Shown here one piece after another: positions 1 to 11,186 of a stretch of DNA of 64,000 nt; the first letter of the stretch is position 1, and each line of letters begins with the position of its first letter. Origin of the DNA: Sphingomonadaceae bacterium (lineage in GTDB: Bacteria; Pseudomonadota; Alphaproteobacteria; Sphingomonadales; Sphingomonadaceae); assembly GCA_020850455.1 (NCBI GenBank), contig JADZEQ010000002.1:124001-188000 (forward strand), written 5' to 3'. A program made the position numbers and the translations under genes. The notes beneath the pieces are model-generated. The model worked only from the letters and a program-made list of their open reading frames with translations, did no database searches and was not told where the DNA came from.

Positions 1-261
1 TTTGACCGGTGCGGCCACATCGGTCGACCAATGGACGGCGATGGAAGCGCCGCGTGGTCGTGCGCGCGCCGCACAAGCGGGTGCGCTGGCCCCGTCATTG
101 CCAATCATGACAATGCGTGATGCAACCGGCAAAACAACAGCTTCGCCCGCCGCTTGCCCGCGAAAAGCAGCATCGCTCTTCGCCAGTTCGGCAGGCTCAG
201 GTTTGGCGCAACCAGCGATGGTGATGAGGAGGAGCGAGAGGATGGCTGACGTGCGTTGCAT
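1..261 (-). CDS. Putative lipoprotein, N-terminal part only
   Basis: The minus-strand frame opens with ATG at 261 and stays open to the window edge, giving at least 87 codons. The protein starts MQRTSAILSLLLITIAGCAK, a lipoprotein signal with lipobox IAGC and the lipidated cysteine near residue 18, so it should be anchored in the membrane facing the periplasm. The visible part of the mature protein matches no family I can name. No strong Shine-Dalgarno sequence precedes the ATG. The lipobox is the main reason to prefer this frame over the plus-strand frame across the same bases. Confidence 0.62.
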   Translation of the reverse strand, partial: MQRTSAILSLLLITIAGCAKPEPAELAKSDAAFRGQAAGEAVVLPVASRIVMIGNDGASAPACAARARPRGASIAVHWSTDVAAPVK

Positions 262-489
262 GCACCGACAGTAAATCCGCACAGCCAAGCGGGCAAGCCC
301 CTCAACCACCACCTTCATGGCAAATTGGTGGTTGATAAAACCACATACGCAAAACAACATATGCAAGACCGCGCCTGGGACTCGGGTGGCGTAACTTGTC
401 AGATGACGCGACAGATAGCCGCGCGCTGGTTATTCCCTTCGCCAGCGCGCCTGCATGCACTTGGCCAATCCGACGGAGCGGTCTTGCAC
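262..489. other. Intergenic stretch without a convincing gene
   Basis: This gap of 228 bases lies between two minus-strand genes. It holds an 8-bp inverted repeat (CAACCACC at 303-310 and GGTGGTTG at 327-334) with a 16-base loop and no T-run, so it is not a clear terminator. A 63-codon minus-strand frame here has no recognisable features. Confidence 0.5.
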
Positions 490-915
490 TCATTTCGCTG
501 CTCGTTCAATCGTCCGCTGCTGCCACCCAAAGGCCGACGCCAAACCCAAAATGACAAACATGGGGATCGACGCGTAGTTACTCAGCATGCCATAAGACCA
601 CGGCAACGGATCATTGAACAAAATTGCCTGCACATGACCATAGACGGTCAAAAGTTGAAAAGCGGTGACATAGTAGGGCCAAAACCGGTCGCTCATCAGT
701 GCGACCGACCAAAGAGCTACCAACGCTGCCACATCAATGCAGAACAAACCAACCTCAAGAGCGGTCCACGTGTTAACCGCAATCAGCGCCGACGCCAGAC
801 CACCGACAAGCATGGTAACGGCGGCACATCGCTCTGGCCAACCGCCCAAGATAAGGGCGCTGGCCAGACACGAAATCGGTACAATATAATGTATGATGAC
901 GAGTAATGGCGTCAT
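490..915 (-). CDS. Small multi-pass membrane protein of unknown function
   Basis: The 141-residue product is strongly hydrophobic, with about four membrane-spanning stretches (roughly residues 2-24, 30-50, 53-72 and 115-132) and a short basic C-terminus. I recognise no catalytic motif. It lies 8 bp downstream of the next minus-strand gene and so probably forms one transcript with the helical protein and the HTH protein at 924-1857. The composition and the tight spacing argue that it is real. It could be a sensor, anchor or transporter accessory subunit for that module, but nothing in the sequence decides this. Confidence 0.65.
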   Translation of the reverse strand: MTPLLVIIHYIVPISCLASALILGGWPERCAAVTMLVGGLASALIAVNTWTALEVGLFCIDVAALVALWSVALMSDRFWPYYVTAFQLLTVYGHVQAILFNDPLPWSYGMLSNYASIPMFVILGLASAFGWQQRTIERAAK

Positions 916-923
916 AGTGTCGA

Positions 924-1298
924 CTATGCTGCGACCACTGCTGATTGCCCCGTATCGTCATCATTGCCCACCGCAACATCGGGGGCGTTACTGGCTTTCG
1001 GCTTCTCAAGCCACGGCCCCACGGCGTAGGCGGCTAATCCAATCTCGCGTTGTGTGCGCGAAAGTCCGACGTGCGCTTCAACCAACGCACTACGTGCCTT
1101 GCCGATCTGCGCCAGCGCCGTGGTCACAGACTCGAGCGCATCGGCACCATGCAAAGCGCTTAAGCCCGCCTTGCGGCGACCGTCGGTCATCGAACCCAGA
1201 AGGCTGGTCAGCGCATCAACACTCGTATCAACGGCATCTTCGGCCGCGCGGAGTTCACGGGTCACGGCACGCGCAACCTCCAGACGTTTCTTCAGCAT
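924..1298 (-). CDS. Small helical protein of unknown function
   Basis: The 124-residue product begins MLKKRLEVARAVTRELRAAE and is rich in Ala, Leu, Glu and Arg, predicting long helices with coiled-coil character over residues 1-85. A less ordered acidic C-terminal tail follows. I chose ATG 1298 because an AGGA box lies 8 bases upstream; the frame remains open further upstream but without a better start. There is no signal peptide, so it is probably cytosolic. It sits between the HTH regulator gene upstream and the membrane protein downstream. Family unknown to me. Confidence 0.68.
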   Translation of the reverse strand: MLKKRLEVARAVTRELRAAEDAVDTSVDALTSLLGSMTDGRRKAGLSALHGADALESVTTALAQIGKARSALVEAHVGLSRTQREIGLAAYAVGPWLEKPKASNAPDVAVGNDDDTGQSAVVAA

Positions 1299-1320
1299 AA
1301 CATAATTCCTTCTACGAAGA

Positions 1321-1857
1321 TTAACGAAGCCGGTCTGCACCGACCATGGCTGCCTGGATGACCAATATGCCGACCGCGATCAGCGTGGCGATGATGACCG
1401 GCCAGGCGATGCGTGCAATTATGGTATCGTCATTGGTCGCCCTCTCCCTAGTCGGAAACGGCAGGCGAAGCAGACGGGGCTGCAAGCGCCGTATCGTCAC
1501 GGTGGCCGACGCTTCATCCTTGGCAAAGGGTTCGTCATCGACTGCCAACGACGGGGATACCACTGGATGGTATGTTGCATCCGTTGCCATGCCGTGGACA
1601 AGACGCGATGCAGCCACACTTGATAGGCCACCTAGTTTAGCGCGTGCGCGCTTGAGCCTTGCGGTCACCGCATCGGGGGTGACGCCTTCGCGTCGCGCAA
1701 TCTCCTTTGAGGTAAAGCGCTGATAAACGAGCCGGAGCGTACGGATCTCGGTTTCTGTAAGGGAGGCGATCGCTGCTTGTTGCGCGTCAGGCACACTAGC
1801 TTCGGTCAATCCGACCAAGAAGGGCCACTGCTGATTGTTAGGATGCTCCCCGCCCAT
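1321..1857 (-). CDS. LuxR/sigma-4-like HTH regulator with C-terminal membrane anchor
   Basis: This 178-residue protein has a helix-turn-helix at residues 33-75 (LTETEIRTLRLVYQRFTSKE followed by IARREGVTPDAVTARLKRAR), typical of the LuxR/sigma70 region 4 superfamily. A linker follows, then one hydrophobic segment near residues 148-172. No receiver or ligand domain precedes the HTH. The layout suggests a DNA-binding domain held at the inner membrane, perhaps released or silenced by a membrane signal. The start at 1857 is set by a GGTGGAGG box 4 bases upstream; an in-frame start at 1899 lacks one. It heads a likely three-gene minus-strand operon. The function is inferred. Confidence 0.78.
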   Translation of the reverse strand: MGGEHPNNQQWPFLVGLTEASVPDAQQAAIASLTETEIRTLRLVYQRFTSKEIARREGVTPDAVTARLKRARAKLGGLSSVAASRLVHGMATDATYHPVVSPSLAVDDEPFAKDEASATVTIRRLQPRLLRLPFPTRERATNDDTIIARIAWPVIIATLIAVGILVIQAAMVGADRLR

Positions 1858-2031
1858 ATCGCCTCCACCGAGTAAACGTCTGTTGAGGATACAGCGCACT
1901 TAAAATGCATCTTTTTGCGGTGCGGCCCGCATTAAACTTCCTTAACATCACAAATATTTAGGTAATCATCAAATGAATTGCGTCGTGGATGGCTTTTGGC
2001 GGGTATTTTCCGAATATTTTTGCCGAATTGA

Positions 2032-4677
<2,646 letters not shown>

Positions 4678-4703
4678 TTTCATCCCCCGGTCGGGGGATG
4701 AAA
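4678..4703. terminator. Bidirectional rho-independent terminator
   Basis: A perfect 12-bp inverted repeat, tttcatcccccg and cgggggatgaaa around a 2-base centre, lies just after the gyrB stop and before the stop of the convergent cytochrome b561 gene. The A/T ends let it serve both strands. Confidence 0.8.
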
Positions 4704-4704
4704 A

Positions 4705-5226
4705 TCACCCCCACATGCGCGCCAAAATGCCATCCTTGAGCACGAAATGGTGGCGCAGCGCCGCCGCGATATGGAGGAGGAGGAGCGCGATCAGGGCAAA
4801 GGCCATGAGTTCATGCCCCTCCGCCGCGACGCCCCACAGCGCGCTATCCTTGACGATGTTGAACTTGGGCAGTTCAAATAGCCCGTAAAAGGGCAAGGGG
4901 CGCGGAAAGGCGGATACCATGATCCAGCCGGAAAGCGGGATCAGCACCATGAATGCGTAAAGTATCGCGTGGGTGAAGCTCGCCACCCCGCGCTCACCCA
5001 GCGACATTGCAGCCGGAAATGCCGGCGCAGGTTTGACCATCCGCCACAATATCCGCAGCACGGCAAGGGCGAGGAGGAGGACGCCTGTCGCCTTGTGCAG
5101 CGGCATGATGAGGTCGGCATTCAAATCATGCAGCAGACCGCCCGCCAGATTGGCGATAATCAACACGCCCATTGACCAGTGAAGGATGCGCGCCACCCGC
5201 GAATATTTGGCCACTGTAACGCTCAT
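4705..5226 (-). CDS. Cytochrome b561 family protein
   Basis: The 173-residue protein has four membrane helices and the conserved histidines of the bacterial cytochrome b561 family (RILHWSMG near residue 16, MPLHKATG near 43, GHELM and LLLHIAAALRHHF near the end). It is expected to bind two b-type haems in the inner membrane and pass electrons between quinol and a periplasmic or haem partner. I chose ATG 5226 because a GGGGAGGGG box sits just upstream; an in-frame start at 5295 would run into the preceding gene. It follows the TonB-dependent receptor gene by 38 bases on the same strand and may be co-transcribed. Confidence 0.9.
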   Translation of the reverse strand: MSVTVAKYSRVARILHWSMGVLIIANLAGGLLHDLNADLIMPLHKATGVLLLALAVLRILWRMVKPAPAFPAAMSLGERGVASFTHAILYAFMVLIPLSGWIMVSAFPRPLPFYGLFELPKFNIVKDSALWGVAAEGHELMAFALIALLLLHIAAALRHHFVLKDGILARMWG

Positions 5227-5264
5227 CAAACCCCTCCCCGACATGTTATTGCGGCATGTTTTCC

Positions 5265-7307
5265 CTAAATCCCCTGCCAGCGCAAGCCCAACCAAAGGCT
5301 GCGCGACGCGCCCAGATCCACCGAGCCGGCAACATTGCGCGTCAAAATGCGCACATTGGTTATGTTTTCTATGCTGGCTTCGACGGTCAGGCGTGCGGTG
5401 ATCGGCTGGCGGAACATCAGGTCACAGGCGGTATAGCCGGGCAAAACATCGACATTGCGATCATCCTCAAACTGCGCGCCGACATGGCGCAGCGCAAATT
5501 GCGCCACCCCGCCCCATGGCATCTGCCAGTTCAATATTGCCCCGCCGCTCCACACCGGTGATTGTGCGGGCCGCAGGCCGTTGAGCGCCGCCGCGCCGCC
5601 GCTCGCCACGACGCGTGCATCGCTGTAACTCAGCGCGCCGTCGATGCGAAACTGGCCGAGCCGCAGCATCACGCTCCCCTCCACCCCCTGTGCATGCACC
5701 GCATCGACATTTTGCCGTTCGCGCAAATTGGGACCGATGGTGACGTTGGCGATGGCATGGCGCAGGCGATTGTCAAAAAGGGTGATGGCAAATGCTGCAT
5801 CATCGCCATGCCGCCAATCCAACGCCACTTCCCCGCCGCGCAGCCGTTCGGGGGCCAGCGCCGCATTGGCGCGCGTCACCACCGGAAATACCGTAAAACC
5901 GCGATAGAGCTCATTCAGCGTCGGCAGCCGAAAGCCGGTGTAGGCCGCCGCGCGCAGGGTAAGGCCGCCACCCAGATCATAGGATGCAGCGCCACGTGCG
6001 CCCAAAATATTACCCTGTCGCTTGGCAAAAATCTGTTGCGACAGCGGCGTGCCGTCGCCCAACGCCTCGGCAAAATGCCCCTCGGTCAGCCAATAATGGT
6101 CATAACGCGCGCCGAGCGTCAGGCTGAGTGGGCCGCTCGCCACATCCCCCTCTGCCCAGATGCCCCCGATTGCGGTTTCGCCGCCCGCACGGCGCATTCT
6201 GGTAACAGCGCCGCTGGCCGCCAGCGCATTTTCCAGCGCCTCCCCATTGGCACCGCGATATTCACCACCAAAACGCAGACGAATGGGCAGGCGCGCGCTG
6301 CCCATGACCGGCGCGCGCAGCTCCACCCGCGCCCCCCAGCCGATGGTCGGCGTTGCATATTGGTCGAGCGTCGGACGAAAACTATTCGCCGAAACGACGA
6401 TGTTCGAAAAATCGCGCGCTTGCACCCAGCCCAAAATATCCCACTGCCAATGCTGTCTATCCTGTGCATTGCCAACCAAACGCAGCGAAAAATCCGCGCC
6501 ATCGCCGCCATTGTCCGCGCCTGCAAAGCGCAGCGTGCGCGCATCGCGGAACAGGCTGATCCGTGTCTGCATCGCCACCGCATCGCTGATCGGCGCTTCA
6601 CCGGTCAGCGACAGCGAACTGGCGCGATAGCGCGCGGGAACCGATGCTGCGACACGTTGCCCCACAGGGGTTGTCCAGAAACCATCGCTTTGGGCATGGG
6701 CAATATCGATGCCAACATGCCCCGCCCCCAGCGGCAAGGTAACAGCGGCGCGCCCCCGCCAACTATCATCACTGCCGCCTGCCAATTCTGCCACCAGCGG
6801 CGCGCGGGCCGCAAGCGGTGTTGAATGGAGCGAAATGACCCCGGCGAGCGCGCCCGCACCAAAGGGGCCGGAACCACTGCCGCGCGTCACATCCACCGAT
6901 GCGATGTCGCCAAGCGGCAATGCGGTAAAGGGAATATAGCCGAAAAAGGCATCGGCAATCGGAACCCCGTCGCGCAGCAGCAGGGTGCGGCTGGTCGCGT
7001 TGCCGCCAATACCGCGCAGCGTAATGCCCTGTCCGGACAGGTTGGCGCTGCGCCCGTCCGAACGGCGAAATTGCTGAAAGCCCGCAATGCGTGCCAGCGC
7101 CTCCTCCACATTGCCGCTGGCCGTCATGTGCAGACGGTCGCCGGAAATTTCTTCGCTGCCATAAGCATCAGCGCTCGGCGGTGGGGGGAGCGCGGTGACG
7201 ATAATTGCACGATCGCCATCGCTATCCCCCGCGTCGGGAGCGGCCAAGGCTTGGCCGGGCATAGCAGCGATCAGCGCGATGACGGATAAGCGGGGGAGAT
7301 GTCGCAT
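5265..7307 (-). CDS. TonB-dependent outer-membrane receptor
   Basis: A signal peptide (MRHLPRLSVIALIAAMPGQA) is followed by a plug domain of about residues 35-160 (ITLRGIGGN, LLRDGVPIADAFFGYIP, VDVTRGSGSGPFGAGALAG) and a beta-barrel to residue 680 with the family's NELYRGF and final IENITN/LGLRW region. It would import an iron complex, vitamin or other nutrient with TonB energy. The substrate is not evident; a small receptor of this kind could be for cobalamin, haem or a siderophore. I chose ATG 7307 from the signal peptide; the open frame runs another 1.2 kb upstream but that part is antisense to the Bcr/CflA gene. Cytochrome b561 follows. Confidence 0.9.
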   Translation of the reverse strand: MRHLPRLSVIALIAAMPGQALAAPDAGDSDGDRAIIVTALPPPPSADAYGSEEISGDRLHMTASGNVEEALARIAGFQQFRRSDGRSANLSGQGITLRGIGGNATSRTLLLRDGVPIADAFFGYIPFTALPLGDIASVDVTRGSGSGPFGAGALAGVISLHSTPLAARAPLVAELAGGSDDSWRGRAAVTLPLGAGHVGIDIAHAQSDGFWTTPVGQRVAASVPARYRASSLSLTGEAPISDAVAMQTRISLFRDARTLRFAGADNGGDGADFSLRLVGNAQDRQHWQWDILGWVQARDFSNIVVSANSFRPTLDQYATPTIGWGARVELRAPVMGSARLPIRLRFGGEYRGANGEALENALAASGAVTRMRRAGGETAIGGIWAEGDVASGPLSLTLGARYDHYWLTEGHFAEALGDGTPLSQQIFAKRQGNILGARGAASYDLGGGLTLRAAAYTGFRLPTLNELYRGFTVFPVVTRANAALAPERLRGGEVALDWRHGDDAAFAITLFDNRLRHAIANVTIGPNLRERQNVDAVHAQGVEGSVMLRLGQFRIDGALSYSDARVVASGGAAALNGLRPAQSPVWSGGAILNWQMPWGGVAQFALRHVGAQFEDDRNVDVLPGYTACDLMFRQPITARLTVEASIENITNVRILTRNVAGSVDLGASRSLWLGLRWQGI

Positions 7308-7388
7308 GCCCCCCGCCCTAACGCGCGCAACGGGGCTTGGCGAGTGGCTAATGGCAGGCGATTTTGACTTGGCGACGGTCTGTGGCAC

Positions 7389-8681
7389 ATGCCGCGTATG
7401 CCCGCACCCACCCTCCCCCCCGTCACCACCCTCACCACGACCCCGACCACGGCCCCCACCACGACGCCCACCACGACGCCAGGCCCGCGCGAATTTGTCG
7501 CGATGATGGCATTGGTGATGGCGCTCAACGCGCTCGCCATCGATACGATGTTGCCCGCCCTGCCCGCGATGGCCGCCGCGCTCCACGCGCCGAGCGCCAA
7601 TGCGCAACAGGCCATAATCTCTTTCTATTTTTTTGGTCTGGCGTTCGGGTCGCTGCTGCATGGGCCGCTTGCGGACCGTTTTGGGCGGCGGCGGATTATC
7701 CTGAGCGCCGTCGTCGCTTATATCTTTGTCGCGCTGGCAACGCCGATGGCGCAAAGCTGGACGATGCTGCTCGCCATGCGTTTTCTCCACGGCCTGTGCG
7801 GTGCTGCGATGGGGGTGGTGGCGACCGCCGTTGTGCGCGATAGGACATCGGGGGACCAGATGGCGCGCGTCCTGTCGCTCATCTTCCTGATCTTCATGGT
7901 CGTGCCAATCATCGCGCCGAGCGTCGGGCAATTGGTGCTGATGCTCTTGCCGTGGCAGGCGATTTTTGCCCTGCTCGCGACGTTGGCGGCGGCGATGGGA
8001 CTGTGGGTCTGGTTGCGGCTTGGCGAAAGCCTGAACCCCGATGACCGGCTGCCGCTCCGCCTCGCGCCGATGCTCGACAGTTGGCGGCAGGTCAGCACGC
8101 ATCGACAGGCGATTGCCTATATGATCGGCAGTTCGCTGGCGGTCGGTGCCAATTATGGATTTTTGAACAGCGCGCAGCAGATTATCGCGGTCAGTTTCGG
8201 GCGGGCGGATATTTTTGCGCTCTGTTTTGCCTGTGTCGCGGCTGGCATCGCCATTTCCAATTTCTGGAACGCGCGGTTGGTGCTGCGCTTTGGCGCACGG
8301 CGCGTGTCGCAAAGCGCGCTGATCGCATTTTTGCTGCTTTCCTTCATCCAATTTTACATGGCGAATAATGCTGAAAGCCTGTGGGGATTTGTCGCCATCG
8401 TCTCCCTCAACATGGGGATGATCGGCTTTATCGGGGCCAATTTCTCCTCCATCGCGATGCAGCCCTTTGGCCATATCGCGGGCACCGCATCTTCCTTTCA
8501 AAATGCGGTGCGCACGCTGGTGGCGGCGGGGGTTGGCGCGATTATCGGCGCACAGTTTGACGGCAGTTCGATGCCGCTCGCCAAAGGATATATGTTGTGC
8601 GGCGCATTGTCGCTGCTGTGCATATTATGGGGGGAAAAGGGGCGGCTCTTTACCCGGCCCAACCCGCCGCATCTGCCGTAA
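7389..8681 (+). CDS. Bcr/CflA-type MFS drug exporter
   Basis: A 430-residue major facilitator with 12 membrane helices. The Bcr/CflA hallmark is in helix 1 (ALNALAIDTMLPALPAMAAA) and the loop 2-3 motif is GPLADRFGRRRIIL. It would export drugs or metabolites by proton antiport across the inner membrane. The N-terminus before helix 1 (about residues 5-33) is unusual: a Thr/Pro run of repeated TTTPTT units encoded by short tandem DNA repeats near 7425-7482. An in-frame ATG at 7398 is an alternative start. The gene is divergent from the TonB receptor gene, 81 bases away. Confidence 0.9.
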   Translation: MPRMPAPTLPPVTTLTTTPTTAPTTTPTTTPGPREFVAMMALVMALNALAIDTMLPALPAMAAALHAPSANAQQAIISFYFFGLAFGSLLHGPLADRFGRRRIILSAVVAYIFVALATPMAQSWTMLLAMRFLHGLCGAAMGVVATAVVRDRTSGDQMARVLSLIFLIFMVVPIIAPSVGQLVLMLLPWQAIFALLATLAAAMGLWVWLRLGESLNPDDRLPLRLAPMLDSWRQVSTHRQAIAYMIGSSLAVGANYGFLNSAQQIIAVSFGRADIFALCFACVAAGIAISNFWNARLVLRFGARRVSQSALIAFLLLSFIQFYMANNAESLWGFVAIVSLNMGMIGFIGANFSSIAMQPFGHIAGTASSFQNAVRTLVAAGVGAIIGAQFDGSSMPLAKGYMLCGALSLLCILWGEKGRLFTRPNPPHLP

Positions 8682-8688
8682 AAGCGAA

Positions 8689-8716
8689 AAAGGGAGCGGT
8701 TGCCCGCCCCCTTTTC
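8689..8716. terminator. Bidirectional terminator between convergent genes
   Basis: AAAAGGG and GCGG pair with CCGC and CCCTTTT around a TTGC loop, with one internal A/C mismatch. The hairpin has T-runs on both strands and lies between the stops of the MFS exporter gene (8681) and the amino-acid permease gene (8734). Confidence 0.65.
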
Positions 8717-8733
8717 CTATCACCCCATGTGCA

Positions 8734-10329
8734 TCAATGCATGGATGGAACCGGCGGCACCGGCGGCGGCGGTGCATCGCTATCATCCTCATGCACGTCG
8801 ATGATGCCGCGACCAACATGGCTGCGCTTGCGGCTGTAGAGGAAGTAGATCAACAGCCCGACGCCACCCCAGATCGGCAGCACCATCTTCGATTCAAAGG
8901 GCAGGTTCCAATATAGGAAGGCGGTGCCGGCAACGGTCAGCGGCGCCACAATCCAGACAAGCGGTGTCCGGAAGGGGCGCCGACGCGACGGGTCGGTGCG
9001 CCGCAGCACCAGCACCGCGATGCCAACCATGAAGAAGGCAAAGAGCGTGCCCGCATTCGAAATATCCGCCAGCTGGCCAACCGGCAGGAAGGCCGCAGCA
9101 ATCGCCACGAAAATGCCGGTGGCAATGGTGACAATGTGCGGGGTTTTCCACTTGGGGTGCACGCTTGCCAATTTTTCGGGCAGCAAGCCATCGCGCGCCA
9201 TGACAAAGAAAATGCGCGTCTGGCCATAAAGCATCATCAAAATGACCGACGGCAGCGCAATATTGGCGGCCAGCCCGACAAAATCACCCGCCCGGTTCCA
9301 CGAAATGGAACGCAGCACATGGGCCAGCGCCTCATTCGAACAGACCAAAGGTTCCTGACCCACCGCCAGCAATGCCTGACACTGCGACGCCATTGCTGCC
9401 GAACCGGGGGCAAGCGCCGCGCCGTCGGGTCCCATCAGCGGCTGCGCACCCTGCGCACCAATCGCCCCGGCCGAGACCAACAGGTAAAAAATGGTGCAGA
9501 TGGCGAGCGAACCGATAAGCCCAATGGGCACGTTGCGCTGCGGGTTTTTGGTTTCCTCTGCCGCCGTCGAAACAGCGTCAAAGCCGACATAGGCAAAGAA
9601 GATCGACGATGCCGCACCAATCACGCCAAAGCCACTTTCATGCCCCAGCCAGCCATTGGGGGTGAAGGGTTCGAAATTTGCCCCGTTGAGCACCGGCAGA
9701 GTCAGCGCGATGAACATGGTGAGCGCCGCCACTTTGACAGCGACCAGCACCGCATTGACCCGCGCGCTTTCGGTCGTGCCGATAACCAGTAGCGCGGTCA
9801 CCGCCAAGGCGACGATGATCGCGGGCAGATTGACCACACCCGCCGTAAAGTCGGGGGTTGGCACACCGCCGGGGTAAGACCATGCCGGGCCGCTCGCTAA
9901 AAATTGTGGTAATTCAAAGCCTAGAGACGATTTTAATAGTCCCATGAAATAGCCTGACCAGCCCACAGAAACAGCAGAGGCCGCCACCGCATATTCGAGG
10001 ATGAGCGCCCAGCCGACCATCCAGGCCAAAATTTCGCCCATCACGGCATAGGTATAGGTATAGGCGCTGCCCGACACCGGCACCATCGATGCCAGTTCAG
10101 AATAGCAGAGCGCAGCCACCGCGCAGACAATGCCCGCGACGACAAAGCTCAGCATCATGCCCGGCCCCGCCTTTTGCGCGGCAGAGGCAGTGAGCACGAA
10201 AATACCGGTGCCGATGATGGCCCCGATCCCGAGCATGGTTAGTTGAAATGCACCCAAAGAACGGTGCAGAGACTTTTTCTCCGCCGTCGCCAAAATGGCG
10301 TCGAGCGGCTTTACGCGACCGAACAGCAT
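8734..10329 (-). CDS. APC-family amino-acid permease (CAT-like)
   Basis: The 531-residue inner-membrane protein has about 12-14 helices and the amino acid-polyamine-organocation signature in helix 1 (LTMLGIGAIIGTGIFVLTA). PVSGSAYTYTYAVMGE in helix 3 and FFAYVGFDAVSTAAEETKNP in the middle are typical of the cationic amino-acid transporter subfamily. The probable substrate is an amino acid, but the exact one cannot be read. The ATG at 10329 has a GGAGG box 6 bases upstream; a TTG one codon earlier is not needed. The C-terminus ends in a His/Asp/Pro-rich cytosolic tail. It stands alone, convergent with the MFS gene. Confidence 0.9.
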   Translation of the reverse strand: MLFGRVKPLDAILATAEKKSLHRSLGAFQLTMLGIGAIIGTGIFVLTASAAQKAGPGMMLSFVVAGIVCAVAALCYSELASMVPVSGSAYTYTYAVMGEILAWMVGWALILEYAVAASAVSVGWSGYFMGLLKSSLGFELPQFLASGPAWSYPGGVPTPDFTAGVVNLPAIIVALAVTALLVIGTTESARVNAVLVAVKVAALTMFIALTLPVLNGANFEPFTPNGWLGHESGFGVIGAASSIFFAYVGFDAVSTAAEETKNPQRNVPIGLIGSLAICTIFYLLVSAGAIGAQGAQPLMGPDGAALAPGSAAMASQCQALLAVGQEPLVCSNEALAHVLRSISWNRAGDFVGLAANIALPSVILMMLYGQTRIFFVMARDGLLPEKLASVHPKWKTPHIVTIATGIFVAIAAAFLPVGQLADISNAGTLFAFFMVGIAVLVLRRTDPSRRRPFRTPLVWIVAPLTVAGTAFLYWNLPFESKMVLPIWGGVGLLIYFLYSRKRSHVGRGIIDVHEDDSDAPPPPVPPVPSMH

Positions 10330-10441
10330 CAAATTCCTCCCTCCCCGTGGGTCAAACCACTGCGGGTTCTGCCCCCCGGCATTGGCGGGGAAACTAAAGG
10401 CAAAGCGGGCGAACGCAACCGCAAAAGCAACATCGCCGTAG

Positions 10442-10466
10442 CGGCGCGCAATTTTTTTGCGCGCCG
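10442..10466 (-). terminator. Hairpin after the his/HIT genes, possible terminator
   Basis: A 10-bp perfect stem (CGGCGCGCAA and TTGCGCGCCG) with a five-base T loop lies just beyond the HIT gene stop. It is strong but lacks a T-run after the stem on the minus strand, so intrinsic termination is uncertain. Confidence 0.35.
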
Positions 10467-10470
10467 GCTT

Positions 10471-10848
10471 TCAGCGCGCCAGCATCGGCCCCAATGGCTT
10501 GCCGCCAAATAAATGGATGTGGAGGTGCGGCACCTCTTGATGCCCATCCTGCCCGACATTGGCGAGCAGGCGATAACCCGGTTCAACCAGTCCCAATGTG
10601 CGCGCGACATGGCCAACCGCACGGAAAAAGCCGCTGATTTCGGCATCGCTGGCGCGGGCAGAAAAATCATCCATGCTGACATAGCGACCGGTGGGAATCA
10701 CCAAGATATGCGTCGGTGCCTGCGGGTTAATGTCATGAAAGGCCAGCGCCCATTGGTCGCGAAAAACGGCGGTGCAGGGCAATTCTCCGCGCAATATGCG
10801 CGCGAAAATATTGGCATCATCATAGGGTAAGGTCGCATCAATCGGCAT
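10471..10848 (-). CDS. HIT family nucleotide hydrolase
   Basis: A 125-residue histidine-triad protein with the catalytic motif HLHIHLFGG near residues 107-115 and the upstream NIFARILRGELPC and PQAPTHILVIP segments. HinT-type members hydrolyse nucleoside phosphoramidates such as aminoacyl-adenylates. Its ATG overlaps the hisE stop codon by one base (TAATG), so it is translated as the last gene of the his operon. A role in histidine synthesis is not implied by the family; co-location probably reflects shared expression. Confidence 0.93.
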   Translation of the reverse strand: MPIDATLPYDDANIFARILRGELPCTAVFRDQWALAFHDINPQAPTHILVIPTGRYVSMDDFSARASDAEISGFFRAVGHVARTLGLVEPGYRLLANVGQDGHQEVPHLHIHLFGGKPLGPMLAR

Positions 10849-11186
10849 TATTTCGTTTCCTTATGCTGCGGCCGTTGTGCCTTTTCCGCATGCCCCGACA
10901 GACCCTGTCGCCGCGCCAATTCGGCGGCCACATCGCCAAGGCTGCACCCCCGCAGATGGAGGAGGATGGCGAGGTGAAAGAGCAAGTCCGCCCCCTCCCC
11001 CACCAGCGCCGCATCCCCCTCATCCAGCGCGGCGATGATGGTTTCGGTGGCTTCTTCGCCCAATTTACGCGCCGCGCCGCCCACCCCCTTGGCCGCCAGA
11101 CTGGCGACATAGCTTGCGGTCGGGTCCCCCAAATTGAGACGCGCGGCGATGACAGCATCCAGCTTTGTCAAAATATCCCCGTCCAT
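10848..11186 (-). CDS. hisE: Phosphoribosyl-ATP pyrophosphatase
   Basis: The 112-residue MazG-like protein catalyses the second step of histidine synthesis, hydrolysing PR-ATP to PR-AMP and pyrophosphate. The motif KLGEEATETIIAALDEGD, with acidic metal ligands, and the following GEGADLLFHLAILLHLRG are diagnostic. It is a stand-alone HisE, as in many alphaproteobacteria; no HisI domain is fused. The ATG at 11186 is directly adjacent to the hisF stop, and the stop overlaps the HIT start, so this is clearly an operon gene. Confidence 0.95.
   Translation of the reverse strand: MDGDILTKLDAVIAARLNLGDPTASYVASLAAKGVGGAARKLGEEATETIIAALDEGDAALVGEGADLLFHLAILLHLRGCSLGDVAAELARRQGLSGHAEKAQRPQHKETK

Noticed and set aside
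302..493. 63-codon minus-strand frame
   Set aside because: There is no ribosome site, domain or membrane pattern, and it overlaps the adjacent gene end.
7308..8501. N-terminal extension of the TonB receptor frame by about 400 codons
   Set aside because: It is antisense to the Bcr/CflA gene, is rich in Arg, His and Asp, and the receptor has a proper signal peptide at 7307.
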